Origin: Lachnospiraceae bacterium KH1T2
GTDB lineage: Bacteria; Bacillota; Clostridia; Lachnospirales; Lachnospiraceae
Direction: 5' to 3'
Assembly: GCA_900114405.1 (NCBI GenBank)
Contig: FOSY01000007.1
Span: forward strand, 1 to 64,000
DNA length: 64,000 bases
The position numbers were made by a program, and so were the translations under genes. Under the pieces are notes generated by a model. That model saw only the letters and a list, made by a program, of their open reading frames with translations, was not told the origin of the DNA and did not search any database. Positions 43,710 through 52,541 of this stretch are shown piece after piece. Within the stretch, counting starts at the first letter, position 1; every line of letters begins with the position of its first letter.

Positions 43710-44744
43710 TCAGCTGAAAAGTGAATTCAGCTTTTCAGCAAATGTGAGCAGGGTCGTGACCGTAGCAGAAAGCTGCTGCATGGCAGCCGACTGATTTTGA
43801 GTCGCTTCCAGAGATTCATCCGACTTTGAAGATGTCGAATTAACCTTACCTGAGATCTTTTCATTCAGCTGCGTAATCTGGCTCGAGGTTTTCTTGGTAT
43901 TAACGGCCAGATTACGGATTTCTCTCGCAACTATAGCGAAGGCCATTCCATCATTTCCAAGCCGCGCTGCCTCAATGGAGGCATTTAAACCAATAAGATT
44001 CGTCTTATCAGCAGTTCCGCTTATTAAGGTTACGATGCCTTCAATTTCCCGAACCGCGTTTTCAATGTCAAGAATCTCCTCGCTGAGTGATTTCTGATTT
44101 TCCGTGATCGTCTGTGCCGACTCCGCAAGATCCCCTATGGTTGCCGAAATCTGATTGAGGTTCTCCATCAGATCTTTTACGACAATCTCAATCTGCAGCT
44201 TGTTGTAACCACTCTGCGCAAACTGGTTCACAACAGTATTCAGAACTTCCGCAGCAGCTTCTATATTTTTGCGGGAAACAATATCTATCTGTTTGGATGC
44301 ATTCGACAGCTCATCCGGATTGACCTTGATCTCATCTGCAACTCTTCTGATCATCTTGTCATCCGGCTCTTTATCAAGAATCTGACCTCCGAGAATGGTT
44401 CCGATGTGTTCACCTTCAACAATAACAGGTGCCGCAAAGTCTATCATTCCCGCATGGCAGGTTCCGACAAATGGTTTTCCGTTTTTTACAGCTTGTTCTC
44501 CGAACTGGTTGTGGCATTTTGCGCATCTGGCATCTCCGATAGTGCTCCTATGAATAAAATTACTGCAAAATGGCCGATAATAGCTTGGCTTTGTAACCTC
44601 ATTACCGTCTCTGTCGACGGAAACTGCGGCACAATTCATGCCAAGTGCAAAATTATCAAGAAATGCCTGCAATTTTTTTATATCGATAATATCAGACATT
44701 TCAAGCTGATCAAGTTTAATTACCCCGTTTTCCAGATTGACCAT
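43710..44744 (-). CDS. Soluble chemoreceptor: PocR domain + methyl-accepting domain
   Basis: Cytoplasmic sensor of 344 residues without membrane helix. The N-terminal PocR ligand-binding domain (15-175) is recognised by its Cys pattern (YYRPFCSNFI, ARCAKCHNQFGE, FVGTCHAGMIDFAAPVI). PocR domains bind small organics in propanediol and related pathways, and the four Cys may hold a metal. The C-terminal part (190-340) is a short MCP signalling coiled coil with the hairpin tip region EIRNLAVNTKKTSSQITQLN and GLNASIEAARLGNDGMAFA. It should talk to CheA/CheW. AAGGCGG is about 6 nt before the ATG. CheY follows downstream. Confidence 0.9.
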   Translation of the reverse strand: MVNLENGVIKLDQLEMSDIIDIKKLQAFLDNFALGMNCAAVSVDRDGNEVTKPSYYRPFCSNFIHRSTIGDARCAKCHNQFGEQAVKNGKPFVGTCHAGMIDFAAPVIVEGEHIGTILGGQILDKEPDDKMIRRVADEIKVNPDELSNASKQIDIVSRKNIEAAAEVLNTVVNQFAQSGYNKLQIEIVVKDLMENLNQISATIGDLAESAQTITENQKSLSEEILDIENAVREIEGIVTLISGTADKTNLIGLNASIEAARLGNDGMAFAIVAREIRNLAVNTKKTSSQITQLNEKISGKVNSTSSKSDESLEATQNQSAAMQQLSATVTTLLTFAEKLNSLFS

Positions 44745-44997
44745 AGGACACCGCCTTCTTTATGCTCCACTATATAGAGTAGAAAAAATACCTGAATAAA
44801 TAACAATGCCACAGTAATGTACGTATGTAATATATAGAAATTTTAAACATATATACATACCTTGTCAACAAAATTGCGTACAACATTATGGTTTTTTAGA
44901 TGAACATATGCTATGTCTTTTCAAGACTTGCTACGAGTCATATCCCGAAGGCGCACTTCAGAAATTCAAACATCTGAACTTAAATGAATATCGGTAC

Positions 44998-45110
44998 ACT
45001 AGTATAACTGTTTTTAATAACCTGGACTAAACACTAACGATGCAAACTCTCATCAGCAAAGAATTTACATCGTTAGTATAAGTCCAGATAATTAAAAACA
45101 GCAATACTAG
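44998..45110. repeat. 113-nt long-hairpin repeat, copy 2
   Basis: Same length as copy 1 at 35228-35340, offset 9770 bases, no indels. Differences include ctgaact to ctggact in the left arm and agttcag to agtccag in the right arm, a paired A-T to G-C change; one arm change (gatgtaaa to gatgcaaa) is unpaired. Terminal cactagtat/atactagtg are perfect here. It lies in the 483-base gap between the PocR receptor and the alpha-galactosidase gene; no gene is seen in that gap. Confidence 0.8.
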
Positions 45111-45120
45111 TGCTATTACA

Positions 45121-45217
45121 AATACTTTATGGCAAAACTATCAATAAAATCCTTTGATTTTAGTTTTTCAGATTTTTGACACTAATAAAGCAGACAAAGC
45201 GCTGCGAAGTAAATCCG
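45121..45217. repeat. Dispersed repeat, copy B
   Basis: Partner of the repeat at 43387-43493. It starts ten bases after the 113-nt hairpin repeat ends and runs into the terminator of the alpha-galactosidase gene. Confidence 0.6.
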
Positions 45218-45223
45218 CAGCGC
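45199..45223 (-). terminator. Terminator of the alpha-galactosidase operon
   Basis: Stem gcgctgcg (45199-45206) with cgcagcgc (45216-45223), followed on minus by TTTG. Confidence 0.7.
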
Positions 45224-45227
45224 CATT

Positions 45228-47333
45228 TTACCACTCTATTTCTATAAGTCTTGCTTCTTTCACATCATTTGTCTGTATTCTAAGACTATTTCCTTTTAAT
45301 TCCAGCTCACAGCCTGAATTTTGTGGGTAGATTACTCTTGCACTTTTTATCTCTGGAAATTTCTTAATCGAGACCACTGCCTCGTTTTTCTTCACCATAA
45401 ATACAGCCAGATAAGCCTTATTATTCCCTTTCAAACCATATGTGAGAACATCTGACTTTACCGTATTAAAGCCTTCCGGCCAGAAGGGAAGCATTTCTTT
45501 CACATCACACCTTATCTTTTTGTATAGAGAAATTCCTTCCTTCATGAGATTAAAATTCTCATCCGAAATATCCCAGATAAGTCCGCTTATATATGGTCGT
45601 AAAAGCAGTCCATTCACCATATTCCAGATAACATGCTCTCTCTCGTCCTCATAAGGATATACCCACATTCCAGCCTGCTCAGGTGTTAGAGCACTTGCAA
45701 CGTTCGCAGCGATATTAGCATTACTGATATAATCTGTCTGGTCACTAGTCGACTGCAGACTGTGCAGTTCCAAAAGTCCATAATCCATACGCTGACCGCC
45801 TGAACCACAGTTTTCGATCAAAAGCTCAGGGTACTTTTTGTAAATATCTCTTATCCAGTCATACAAAGCTCTGTAGTGTTCAAGCATAGCATCACCAAGG
45901 CTGTCAGAAGCAATATCACTTCCAAGTCCTGTAGTTACATTGTAGTCTATCTTGAAATAGTCAACTCCATAGTCATTTATAAGGCGGTCTATAGTTTCAG
46001 TACAATACTTTCTTACATCCGGATTCCTAAAGTCCAACAGGTAACGTTTATTATCTGTCCTCCTCTTTCCATGTGTACAGAAAAACCAGTCGTCAGGCAG
46101 TTTTTGTGAAAGCTCACACTTTACTCCCATGCTTTCAATCTCTATCCACAATCCCATCTTAAGTCCCTTGGAATGCGCATAGTCACAGACTTCTTTAAGC
46201 CCACCCGGGAAACGTGCTTTCGACTCTTTCCATTCACCTACTCTATCCCACCAGTTTCCGTCATCATACCAGCCACAGTCCATGCAATAGTACTCGCATC
46301 CAAGCTCTGCAGCCTTATCAATTATCTCTTTTTCCTTCTTTTCTGTCGGGTCTCCCATCAGGCAATTCATGTAATCATTAAAAACAATATTACATTTCTC
46401 ATCGTCACTATTGGCTCTGCGCATTGCCCTGCGGTACTTCGTGAGCTCTCCGACTGCCTCCGAGATATCTCCCTTGCAAACACCGAATGCAGCGGGTACA
46501 GTCTTAAAGCTCTCTCCCGGATTAAGCTCTTTCCACCATGCACTCTCATCATTAGGACCAAGCAGTGCAAGGTAAAGATTTCTGCCTATATCAGAGCCAT
46601 ACTCTATCTCCCATGAGCCTGAATGTTCTATCTGAAAGTAGCTTATCTCACCGCTTTCACGATTTCTTGTCATTCCCATCGGCAGATATTCACAACTTGA
46701 CCATGAACCTGCATTTCCATAATGAAACCGGTTATTGCTTTTATCCGGCAGATTATAGCCCACGATCGGCATGTGCGAAAGTCCCAATTCTTCTGCATCA
46801 TACCTGTGCCACTGCGCCTCATTTGACCAGCTGTTTCGCGGTATATATATATCCGTTTTATCAAAATATCTGCCTGCACCATTCTTTGAGAGTCCACCAT
46901 AATAGAAAGAAGAAATAAACTCTATGCCTATTTTCTCATAATTGTCATTCCTGATTTCCGTCTGCACCCTTGCCACAGAAATTCCCTTATAGAACTGCAT
47001 CCTATACTCTGCATGGATTCCATGATCTGAGTGAAGCTGCAGCTTCAATAATCTGCCCTTCTCATTTTCTTCGATTTCATGGTCTACGTACCGAAAAAGT
47101 GCTGATTCACTGCCTGTATTATGCTTATAAGCGTGCATATCCCCTGCACCGCCGTCTGTAAGCTGAAGCGCTATCAGCTGGTGTGTTCTTACAAAGCCAG
47201 ACTGCACTTCATCTTTCTCCAGCGCATTTTCTGCTGCTCCCTCTGCAGAAAAGTCCACAAGTTCAACTGTCTTATCATCGTTAACTCTAAAAAGAACATG
47301 CATTTTGCCTTCAACGATCTCGATGTTTTTCAT
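45228..47333 (-). CDS. Alpha-galactosidase, glycoside hydrolase family 36
   Basis: Cytoplasmic enzyme of 701 residues that removes alpha-linked galactose from melibiose/raffinose-type sugars. The GH36 pattern is clear: N-terminal beta domain with QIEHSGSWEIEYG, then the TIM barrel with EYYCMDCGWYDDGNWWDRVG, KMGLWIEIESM, the nucleophile D463 in VDYFKIDYN, ENCGSGGQRMDYG and the acid/base D531 in QSTSDQTDYISN. No signal peptide, so substrates must be imported, which fits the ABC transporter genes directly upstream. Related GH36 activities (alpha-N-acetylgalactosaminidase) cannot be ruled out. Last gene of the operon. Confidence 0.93.
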   Translation of the reverse strand: MKNIEIVEGKMHVLFRVNDDKTVELVDFSAEGAAENALEKDEVQSGFVRTHQLIALQLTDGGAGDMHAYKHNTGSESALFRYVDHEIEENEKGRLLKLQLHSDHGIHAEYRMQFYKGISVARVQTEIRNDNYEKIGIEFISSFYYGGLSKNGAGRYFDKTDIYIPRNSWSNEAQWHRYDAEELGLSHMPIVGYNLPDKSNNRFHYGNAGSWSSCEYLPMGMTRNRESGEISYFQIEHSGSWEIEYGSDIGRNLYLALLGPNDESAWWKELNPGESFKTVPAAFGVCKGDISEAVGELTKYRRAMRRANSDDEKCNIVFNDYMNCLMGDPTEKKEKEIIDKAAELGCEYYCMDCGWYDDGNWWDRVGEWKESKARFPGGLKEVCDYAHSKGLKMGLWIEIESMGVKCELSQKLPDDWFFCTHGKRRTDNKRYLLDFRNPDVRKYCTETIDRLINDYGVDYFKIDYNVTTGLGSDIASDSLGDAMLEHYRALYDWIRDIYKKYPELLIENCGSGGQRMDYGLLELHSLQSTSDQTDYISNANIAANVASALTPEQAGMWVYPYEDEREHVIWNMVNGLLLRPYISGLIWDISDENFNLMKEGISLYKKIRCDVKEMLPFWPEGFNTVKSDVLTYGLKGNNKAYLAVFMVKKNEAVVSIKKFPEIKSARVIYPQNSGCELELKGNSLRIQTNDVKEARLIEIEW

Positions 47334-47351
47334 TATATTCCTCTCCTGAAT

Positions 47352-48248
47352 TTAACCTTTAACTGCACTATCTACTGCACCTTTAATAAAGTATTTCTGC
47401 AAAAACAGATACATGATAATAACCGGAAGCATCCCTACTATCGCTGCCGCTGCTGCTCCGCCGAAATCCTGCTTTGCTGCTGAAAAATATGAGTTTATCT
47501 TCAGCGTCACAGTAAACATATCTGACTTCTGCAAAATGTATAAACTTGACATATATTCATTCCAAATCCCAACACCGGTAAGGATGACGACCGTTACTGT
47601 CACCGGTTTAAGCTGTGGTAAAATTATATTCCAAAATGTCCTGAACGTTCCTGCGCCGTCAATGTACGCAGCTTCATCAAGCTCCTTTGGTATCGAGCTG
47701 ATAAAGTTCTGATACAAAAATATAGATGTCGGAAGTCCAAATCCAACGCATACCATTACCAATCCCCAATACGTATTTATCCCTCCTATGTGAGCTAAAA
47801 GCGAATAAACACCGACAAGTACTGACAATCCCGGGATCATCATTACCCCTAAAAAGATATTTGATATGATGGTATTCTTCTTGCACTTATGCCTTGCAAG
47901 CGGATATGCCGCCATACATCCAAGCACTACTTCGATCAAAACAACTGAGATTGTTACAATTACCGTATTAAAGATTGCCCGTCCCATGCCGTTTTGGAAT
48001 ACACCTATGTAATTTTCTAAATACAAAGTATTCGGAAGTGAAAGCCGCGGTGACCTGTCTGTGATGGGCTTAAACGACATCACTATGATCACATAAAAAG
48101 GTATTGCATAAAGCCCACACAATGCGACTTGAAGCAAGTGTTTCCACCAATTGACCTTCCAATAGCTTATAAGCTTTGAATTTCTTTTATGTCTGATTTC
48201 AGATGACTGTCCCTCTGCCTTAGGCTCTTCTCTTAAGTTTACATCCAT
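47352..48248 (-). CDS. Sugar ABC transporter permease (MalG type)
   Basis: One of two membrane subunits of a carbohydrate importer, 298 residues with six TM helices. The cytoplasmic EAA loop that contacts the ATPase reads KELDEAAYIDGAGTFRTFWNIILPQLKP. It begins 2 nt after the other permease gene and ends 18 nt before the alpha-galactosidase gene. The ATPase (MsmK/UgpC type) is not in the operon; in Firmicutes such systems often share one encoded elsewhere. Confidence 0.92.
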   Translation of the reverse strand: MDVNLREEPKAEGQSSEIRHKRNSKLISYWKVNWWKHLLQVALCGLYAIPFYVIIVMSFKPITDRSPRLSLPNTLYLENYIGVFQNGMGRAIFNTVIVTISVVLIEVVLGCMAAYPLARHKCKKNTIISNIFLGVMMIPGLSVLVGVYSLLAHIGGINTYWGLVMVCVGFGLPTSIFLYQNFISSIPKELDEAAYIDGAGTFRTFWNIILPQLKPVTVTVVILTGVGIWNEYMSSLYILQKSDMFTVTLKINSYFSAAKQDFGGAAAAAIVGMLPVIIMYLFLQKYFIKGAVDSAVKG

Positions 48249-48250
48249 AC

Positions 48251-49123
48251 TCAGCTCAACCTCTCTCCACCTTTTCTAAATGCCGTATTTATGCAATATG
48301 AAACCAACATGATAAATACAAAAATAAATACACCAAGCGCTCCGGCATATCCGGCTTTTTCAGCGCCGAAATATTCACGTGTCAGGTATGAAGACAATGA
48401 ATGTGACGCATTTCCCGGACCACCGCCTGTCATCGCCTGAATTACATCAAAGAGTTTCAGACCACCTATGAGATTAAACATAGTTGATGAAACGATAGAC
48501 GGATACAGCGACGGCAGCGTTATGTACTTGAATATCTGCATGGAATTAGCGCCATCTATCTCTGCTGCTTCATAGTACGCCGCAGAAACATTTTGAAGTC
48601 CTGCAAGATAAATGATCATTGAAAGACCTGTGAATTGCCAAACATTGACAAATATGATTATCGCAACCGCACGGCTGCCCTGTCCCATCCAGTCAACAGG
48701 CGCAAAGCCAAACCAGCTTATAATTTCATTAAGAACCCCTTTGTCATATTGGAAAAAGAAGTACTGTATATAACCCATAACCAAACCTGACATCATAGCC
48801 GGTAAATAGACTATCGTACGGATTAGATTTCTGCCTTTTATCTTGGAATTAACAAATAACGCCAGCAGTAATCCCAATATTTGCTGAAATAATGTAGAAC
48901 CAAAGCCATAAAGACATGTATTTCTAAATGAAACCCAAAATGTCGGATCAGCGACCATTCGAATATAATTTTGAATACCTACAAAAGTTTTATGTGTAGA
49001 ATAACCATTCCACTTAAGTAATGACACTCTGAATGCATTTCCCAAAGGATATGCTACAAAAAGAATCAAAAACAATAGTGCCGGAATATAAAACAAGTCC
49101 ATTCTTTTTTGAATTTTATTCAT
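48251..49123 (-). CDS. Sugar ABC transporter permease (MalF type)
   Basis: Second membrane subunit, 290 residues with six TM helices: FYIPALLFLILFVAYPLGNA at the N terminus and the EAA loop AAYYEAAEIDGANSMQIFKY followed by ITLPSLYPSI. It forms a heterodimer with the MalG-type subunit. GAGAAGG (ggagaagggttatg) precedes the ATG. It is separated from the binding-protein gene by a stable hairpin at 49139-49160 that probably lets the binding protein be made in excess. Confidence 0.92.
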   Translation of the reverse strand: MNKIQKRMDLFYIPALLFLILFVAYPLGNAFRVSLLKWNGYSTHKTFVGIQNYIRMVADPTFWVSFRNTCLYGFGSTLFQQILGLLLALFVNSKIKGRNLIRTIVYLPAMMSGLVMGYIQYFFFQYDKGVLNEIISWFGFAPVDWMGQGSRAVAIIIFVNVWQFTGLSMIIYLAGLQNVSAAYYEAAEIDGANSMQIFKYITLPSLYPSIVSSTMFNLIGGLKLFDVIQAMTGGGPGNASHSLSSYLTREYFGAEKAGYAGALGVFIFVFIMLVSYCINTAFRKGGERLS

Positions 49124-49138
49124 AACCCTTCTCCATAA

Positions 49139-49160
49139 GGGGCTGCATCAGCGCAGCCCC
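49139..49160 (-). terminator. Intercistronic hairpin after the binding-protein gene
   Basis: GC-rich stem ggggctgc (49139-49146) with gcagcccc (49153-49160). There is no T-run on minus, so it fits mRNA stabilisation or partial termination rather than a full stop. Confidence 0.6.
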
Positions 49161-49178
49161 AATAAATTCTAAAACTTA

Positions 49179-50534
49179 TCACTCATGAAGATCAGAATAA
49201 TTTGTCTGCATACTCTCAAGCGCTGCCGAAACATTTTCTGAAGCATTTCCATCCAAAAGGATATCCATTGAGTCATCAAATACTCCCCACATTCCGCTCG
49301 GCTGATATTTACGATCAAAGAAATTATCATAGATCAGATCATCCTTGAACTGTTCCTGAGACTCCTTAAAGATATTGAGTACGTAGGCATCAGTTATTTC
49401 TGTATCTGAAAGACATGGGATACCGCCATCTACATCTACTGCAATTTTGTCAGCATTTTCAGGACGGGCAAGGAACTCTAAGAACTGCTTACACTCATCC
49501 ATATGCTCTGTATCTTTCCAGATTCCAAAGCAGCTAAAGTTTCCTTCACCAACTCCATAGTAGCTCTTCCCCTCAGCAGATACTGCCGGTGACGGTATTA
49601 CACCTAAGTTTGTATCAGGTGTATATGTAAGCATCGCCGGGATACATTCTGTTGAATAAACGAGAAATCCGGCTTCTGCATTCGAGAGAGCTTTCTCTGC
49701 TGTCGTAAGGTCGGCTGTCATACTGTCTTCATTAAAGAAGCCTGCATCTGACCACTCAGCAATCTGTGTAAAAGCTTCTCCTCCATCTTTGGTAAAGTCG
49801 AATGAGCCATCGATCAGTGCTTCTGCCTGCTGTCCCGGTGCATCCTCGTTTGAAAGATATGTAGGAAGCATACATTCAAGTAAGTAGCTATTAACACCTG
49901 AAGCATTACAGCTCATTTCTATCGGAGTTGCGTCCGTATTATCCTTAACTGCCTGACACGCCTTAGTGAAATCATCCCATGTGCGGATTTTTGTCACATC
50001 CACACCTGCTTTATCCATAACGTCTTTATTGTAGATAACTCCACAGACAGCCTCGGTTATAGGCAAAACATAGACATGTCCTTCTTCATCCGTTATCGAA
50101 GGAAGAAGTGACTCATCAATTTTTCCAAACCAATCTTCTCCTTCAAGCGGTGTAAGGTATTCACTATATCTTGCAACACTCCATCCATGTGTAACCCACA
50201 CATCAGGGAGATCTCCCGAAGCCATTCTTGTTTTCATAGCATCTTCATAGCCATTGCCCGGCTGTGTTATCGAAACACCTATACCTGTTTCATCCGTAAA
50301 TTTCTGAACCAGCTGCTGAAACGCTGTTAATTGATCACCGGTAACGCTGTACTCCATCTCGATAGTTGCGCCTGTAGCACCTGTAGTTTCTATAGTTGTA
50401 ACGCTTGCTTCTGTATCATCATTTTGATTGACCGCTACATCTGCGCTCGCAGCACTTCCGCAGGCAGTAAGTGAGCAGATCATAGTTCCTGCAAGTGCAG
50501 CACTCAAAAACTTACCAATAGTCTTTCTTTTCAT
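49179..50534 (-). CDS. Sugar ABC transporter substrate-binding lipoprotein
   Basis: Extracellular family 1 binding protein of 451 residues. Signal and lipobox: MKRKTIGKFLSAALAGTMIC then SLTAC with the lipid-anchored Cys. The mature protein has GDQLTAFQQLVQKFTDETGI, DLPDVWVTHGW and GEGNFSCFGIWKDTEHMDEC, typical of binding proteins for oligosaccharides. The ATG at 50534 follows GGGAGG by 7 nt. First gene of the operon with two permeases and a GH36 enzyme, so the ligand is probably an alpha-galactoside. A MITE sits in its upstream region (50592-50738). Confidence 0.93.
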   Translation of the reverse strand: MKRKTIGKFLSAALAGTMICSLTACGSAASADVAVNQNDDTEASVTTIETTGATGATIEMEYSVTGDQLTAFQQLVQKFTDETGIGVSITQPGNGYEDAMKTRMASGDLPDVWVTHGWSVARYSEYLTPLEGEDWFGKIDESLLPSITDEEGHVYVLPITEAVCGVIYNKDVMDKAGVDVTKIRTWDDFTKACQAVKDNTDATPIEMSCNASGVNSYLLECMLPTYLSNEDAPGQQAEALIDGSFDFTKDGGEAFTQIAEWSDAGFFNEDSMTADLTTAEKALSNAEAGFLVYSTECIPAMLTYTPDTNLGVIPSPAVSAEGKSYYGVGEGNFSCFGIWKDTEHMDECKQFLEFLARPENADKIAVDVDGGIPCLSDTEITDAYVLNIFKESQEQFKDDLIYDNFFDRKYQPSGMWGVFDDSMDILLDGNASENVSAALESMQTNYSDLHE

Positions 50535-50572
50535 CAAAATACCTCCCTTTTATAAATGCCCGATATCACATT

Positions 50573-50755
50573 GATCAAATGACCTTCTCTTGTTACTGTT
50601 CAGAGGCAAACTGCGCACTACGCTGCGCAGTTATGCCCCAATATACTTGGTAAGCCACTGGGTTTTGCCCATTGCCGTAGGCAATCTCTAATGGCAAAAC
50701 CCGTTACTGAAGCGAGCTGTAAGCGAGTGAACAGTAACCTTCTCTTCATTTGATC
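50573..50755. promoter_or_regulatory. Operator-like dyad split by a MITE
   Basis: gatcaaatg (50573-50581) and catttgatc (50747-50755) are exact reverse complements. Without the MITE and one target duplication they would be only 10-11 bases apart, a normal operator or hairpin spacing. They lie between the binding-protein gene and the AraC gene. Confidence 0.5.
50592..50738. mobile_element. MITE, copy 1 (147 bp)
   Basis: Terminal inverted repeats gttactgttca and tgaacagtaac (11 bp, perfect) and an 8-bp direct repeat cttctctt on both sides (50584-50591 and 50739-50746). The inside has hairpins (aactgcgc.../...gcgcagtt; attgcc-gta-ggcaat at 50671-50685) and no ORF. It is related to the element at 59501-59646. 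A transposase must come from elsewhere; 8-bp duplications are made by IS66- and ISL3-type elements among others. Confidence 0.85.
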
Positions 50756-50759
50756 CTCC

Positions 50760-50806
50760 CGTTTGTACAAACGCTCTTGACATTTTTAAGTATATAAAGA
50801 TAGTAT
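50760..50806 (+). promoter_or_regulatory. AraC gene promoter with adjacent palindrome
   Basis: TTGACA (50777-50782), 18 bases, TAGTAT (50801-50806), about 98 bases before the ATG. Just upstream is the perfect 14-bp palindrome cgtttgtacaaacg (50760-50773), a possible binding site for a dimeric regulator. Confidence 0.6.
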
Positions 50807-50903
50807 TTTAATTGATACAAAAATATTAGACAAAACAACACAATTATTGCAGACGTTTTTGTTATTTTTGTCTTCATTATGTTTTGATATTCATGGAGGG
50901 CTT

Positions 50904-51812
50904 ATGCAATATATGGACAAAACTCCTCTTTTTGAGGATAAACTTGATAATTACTTCATTGTGCAGGAGCATGACTCGCTTCAGTTTCCTTTACATATCC
51001 ACCCTTATATCGAGCTTGTCCACGTACTTGAAGGGCAGGTAGAAATGCAGATTGGTACAGAAATGTACATGCTATATAAGAATGACTACGCTGTGATCTT
51101 CCCTAATGTACAGCATAGTTATCACACAATTTCAGACAATCATCACACAAATCTTGGAATCACCAACTGTGTCTTAAACCTGCTTCCACTGCATAAAAAT
51201 ATCCTTACAAACAATAGACCTGCTGTGCCGGTGCTTCATCAAAATCAGCTTCACAATGACTTTACATGGGCAGAAAATCGCCTTTACAGCGTAAATCCCA
51301 AAGAAGACAACAAGATTTTTGTAGGTACACTTTTCTCTATCCTCCTATGCCATGCCTACCCTCTCCTCGACCTGCAACCCTTTAGAAACAACGAAACTCA
51401 GGATCTGACCGAGCAGATTGTTTTTTACATATCCAAGCATGCTCTTGAAGATATAACACTTGATATAGTTTCTAAAAACTTTGGCATAAGTAAATTCAAG
51501 CTTTCAAGAATATTTTCCAATACGCTGAAAATCTCTTTTCCGGACTATTTAAAAAAGCAGCGTATCAACAACGCTGCTTTCCTTCTCACTAATACTGATA
51601 AAGATATAACATCAATCGCATATGAATGCGGTTTTAATAATCAACAATCTTTTAACCGCGCCTTTCTCCAGGTAGAAGGAGTTACTCCTTCAGCTTTCAG
51701 AAAGCATCTGGACGGTGATAAATATCCTGAAAACCTTATCCCTCTCCTTCCGGAAGGTATACTCCAGACTCCATCTGAAGTAACAACTCAGCCCATATGT
51801 ATCTCGGGTTGA
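50904..51812 (+). CDS. AraC family transcriptional regulator
   Basis: Regulator of 302 residues with an N-terminal cupin-type sensing domain (LQFPLHIHPYIELVHVLEGQ, YAVIFPNVQHSY) and a C-terminal double HTH (DIVSKNFGISKFKLSRIFSN, DITSIAYECGFNNQQSFNRA, GVTPSAFRKH). It is divergent from the alpha-galactoside operon and probably activates it in response to a sugar. I start at the ATG at 50904 just after GGAGGG; a TTG-started extension to 50847 adds an unlikely hydrophobic leader, and ATG 50913 is the other option. Confidence 0.92.
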   Translation: MQYMDKTPLFEDKLDNYFIVQEHDSLQFPLHIHPYIELVHVLEGQVEMQIGTEMYMLYKNDYAVIFPNVQHSYHTISDNHHTNLGITNCVLNLLPLHKNILTNNRPAVPVLHQNQLHNDFTWAENRLYSVNPKEDNKIFVGTLFSILLCHAYPLLDLQPFRNNETQDLTEQIVFYISKHALEDITLDIVSKNFGISKFKLSRIFSNTLKISFPDYLKKQRINNAAFLLTNTDKDITSIAYECGFNNQQSFNRAFLQVEGVTPSAFRKHLDGDKYPENLIPLLPEGILQTPSEVTTQPICISG

Positions 51813-51834
51813 TGTATACACACAAAAAAAATAA

Positions 51835-51860
51835 GAGAAACGATTTCTCGTTTCTCTCAT
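51835..51860. terminator. Bidirectional terminator
   Basis: Stem gagaaacga (51835-51843) with tcgtttctc (51848-51856), with an A-run before and T-run after. It serves the AraC gene and the converging membrane-protein gene. Confidence 0.8.
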
Positions 51861-51862
51861 TT

Positions 51863-52507
51863 TTACTGAGCTGTTATCGGCGAATCACAATATTCACAAT
51901 TTACAGTTTTTCCTCTAGGGATAGCAACCTTAGCTCCACAGCCTGAACATGTGCAGGTCACCATTTCTGCAGGCTTGCCAAAGATTCCACCCAAGTCAAT
52001 TTCAGAAGGCTCATTTACTACCGGCTGGCTCTTATTAAGCACGATTGTACGAGCTACTTCATCTATCAAAACATTTTCCAAAACTCCAACTTCCTGAAGA
52101 AGTCTAAGCTCTTTAGCTGCCTTATCATATGACGTATTGCAGACACCGGCTATATTATCGATGCTTGTTTCACCCTGATTAACGACAAGCTCAATATATT
52201 TTTTATTTCTCTCTGAACGCTTAGCAAGCTCAGTAGAATAAAAATACAGAGCTACTCCGCCTGCGATAAGAGCAATTCCCATGAACGTATGCTCTTTAAT
52301 AGATACAAGCCCGACAAGAGCCATCACTACACCAACAATTATATATTTTTTTCTGTCGGTAGTTCCCATAAAAAGTGTCTTTTTACCGCTTGCTGCGATA
52401 TTTTTATTTCTAAAGATCAAAAGCCCGATAGCTATCGGCCAACAAACAAAAAACATTACAATTATAAACCATGTGGAATAGTACCACGGTCTTACATGAT
52501 TATTCAT
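51863..52507 (-). CDS. Membrane protein with winged-helix-like part and zinc ribbon
   Basis: 214 residues, last of a three-gene set. TM helices at about 9-31 and 52-90 are followed by a cytoplasmic part with a helix-turn-helix-like region (ETSIDNIAGVCNTSYDKAAK, ELRLLQEVGVLENVLID), as in proteins with PCI/winged-helix folds. A C-terminal zinc ribbon follows (CTCSGCGAKVAIPRGKTVNC, then EYCDSP). Function unknown; it shares the zinc-ribbon theme with the SPFH protein at the head of the set. Confidence 0.8.
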   Translation of the reverse strand: MNNHVRPWYYSTWFIIVMFFVCWPIAIGLLIFRNKNIAASGKKTLFMGTTDRKKYIIVGVVMALVGLVSIKEHTFMGIALIAGGVALYFYSTELAKRSERNKKYIELVVNQGETSIDNIAGVCNTSYDKAAKELRLLQEVGVLENVLIDEVARTIVLNKSQPVVNEPSEIDLGGIFGKPAEMVTCTCSGCGAKVAIPRGKTVNCEYCDSPITAQ

Positions 52508-52541
52508 AATTTCTAATCTCCCTAAAAACTTTTTTATTTAC

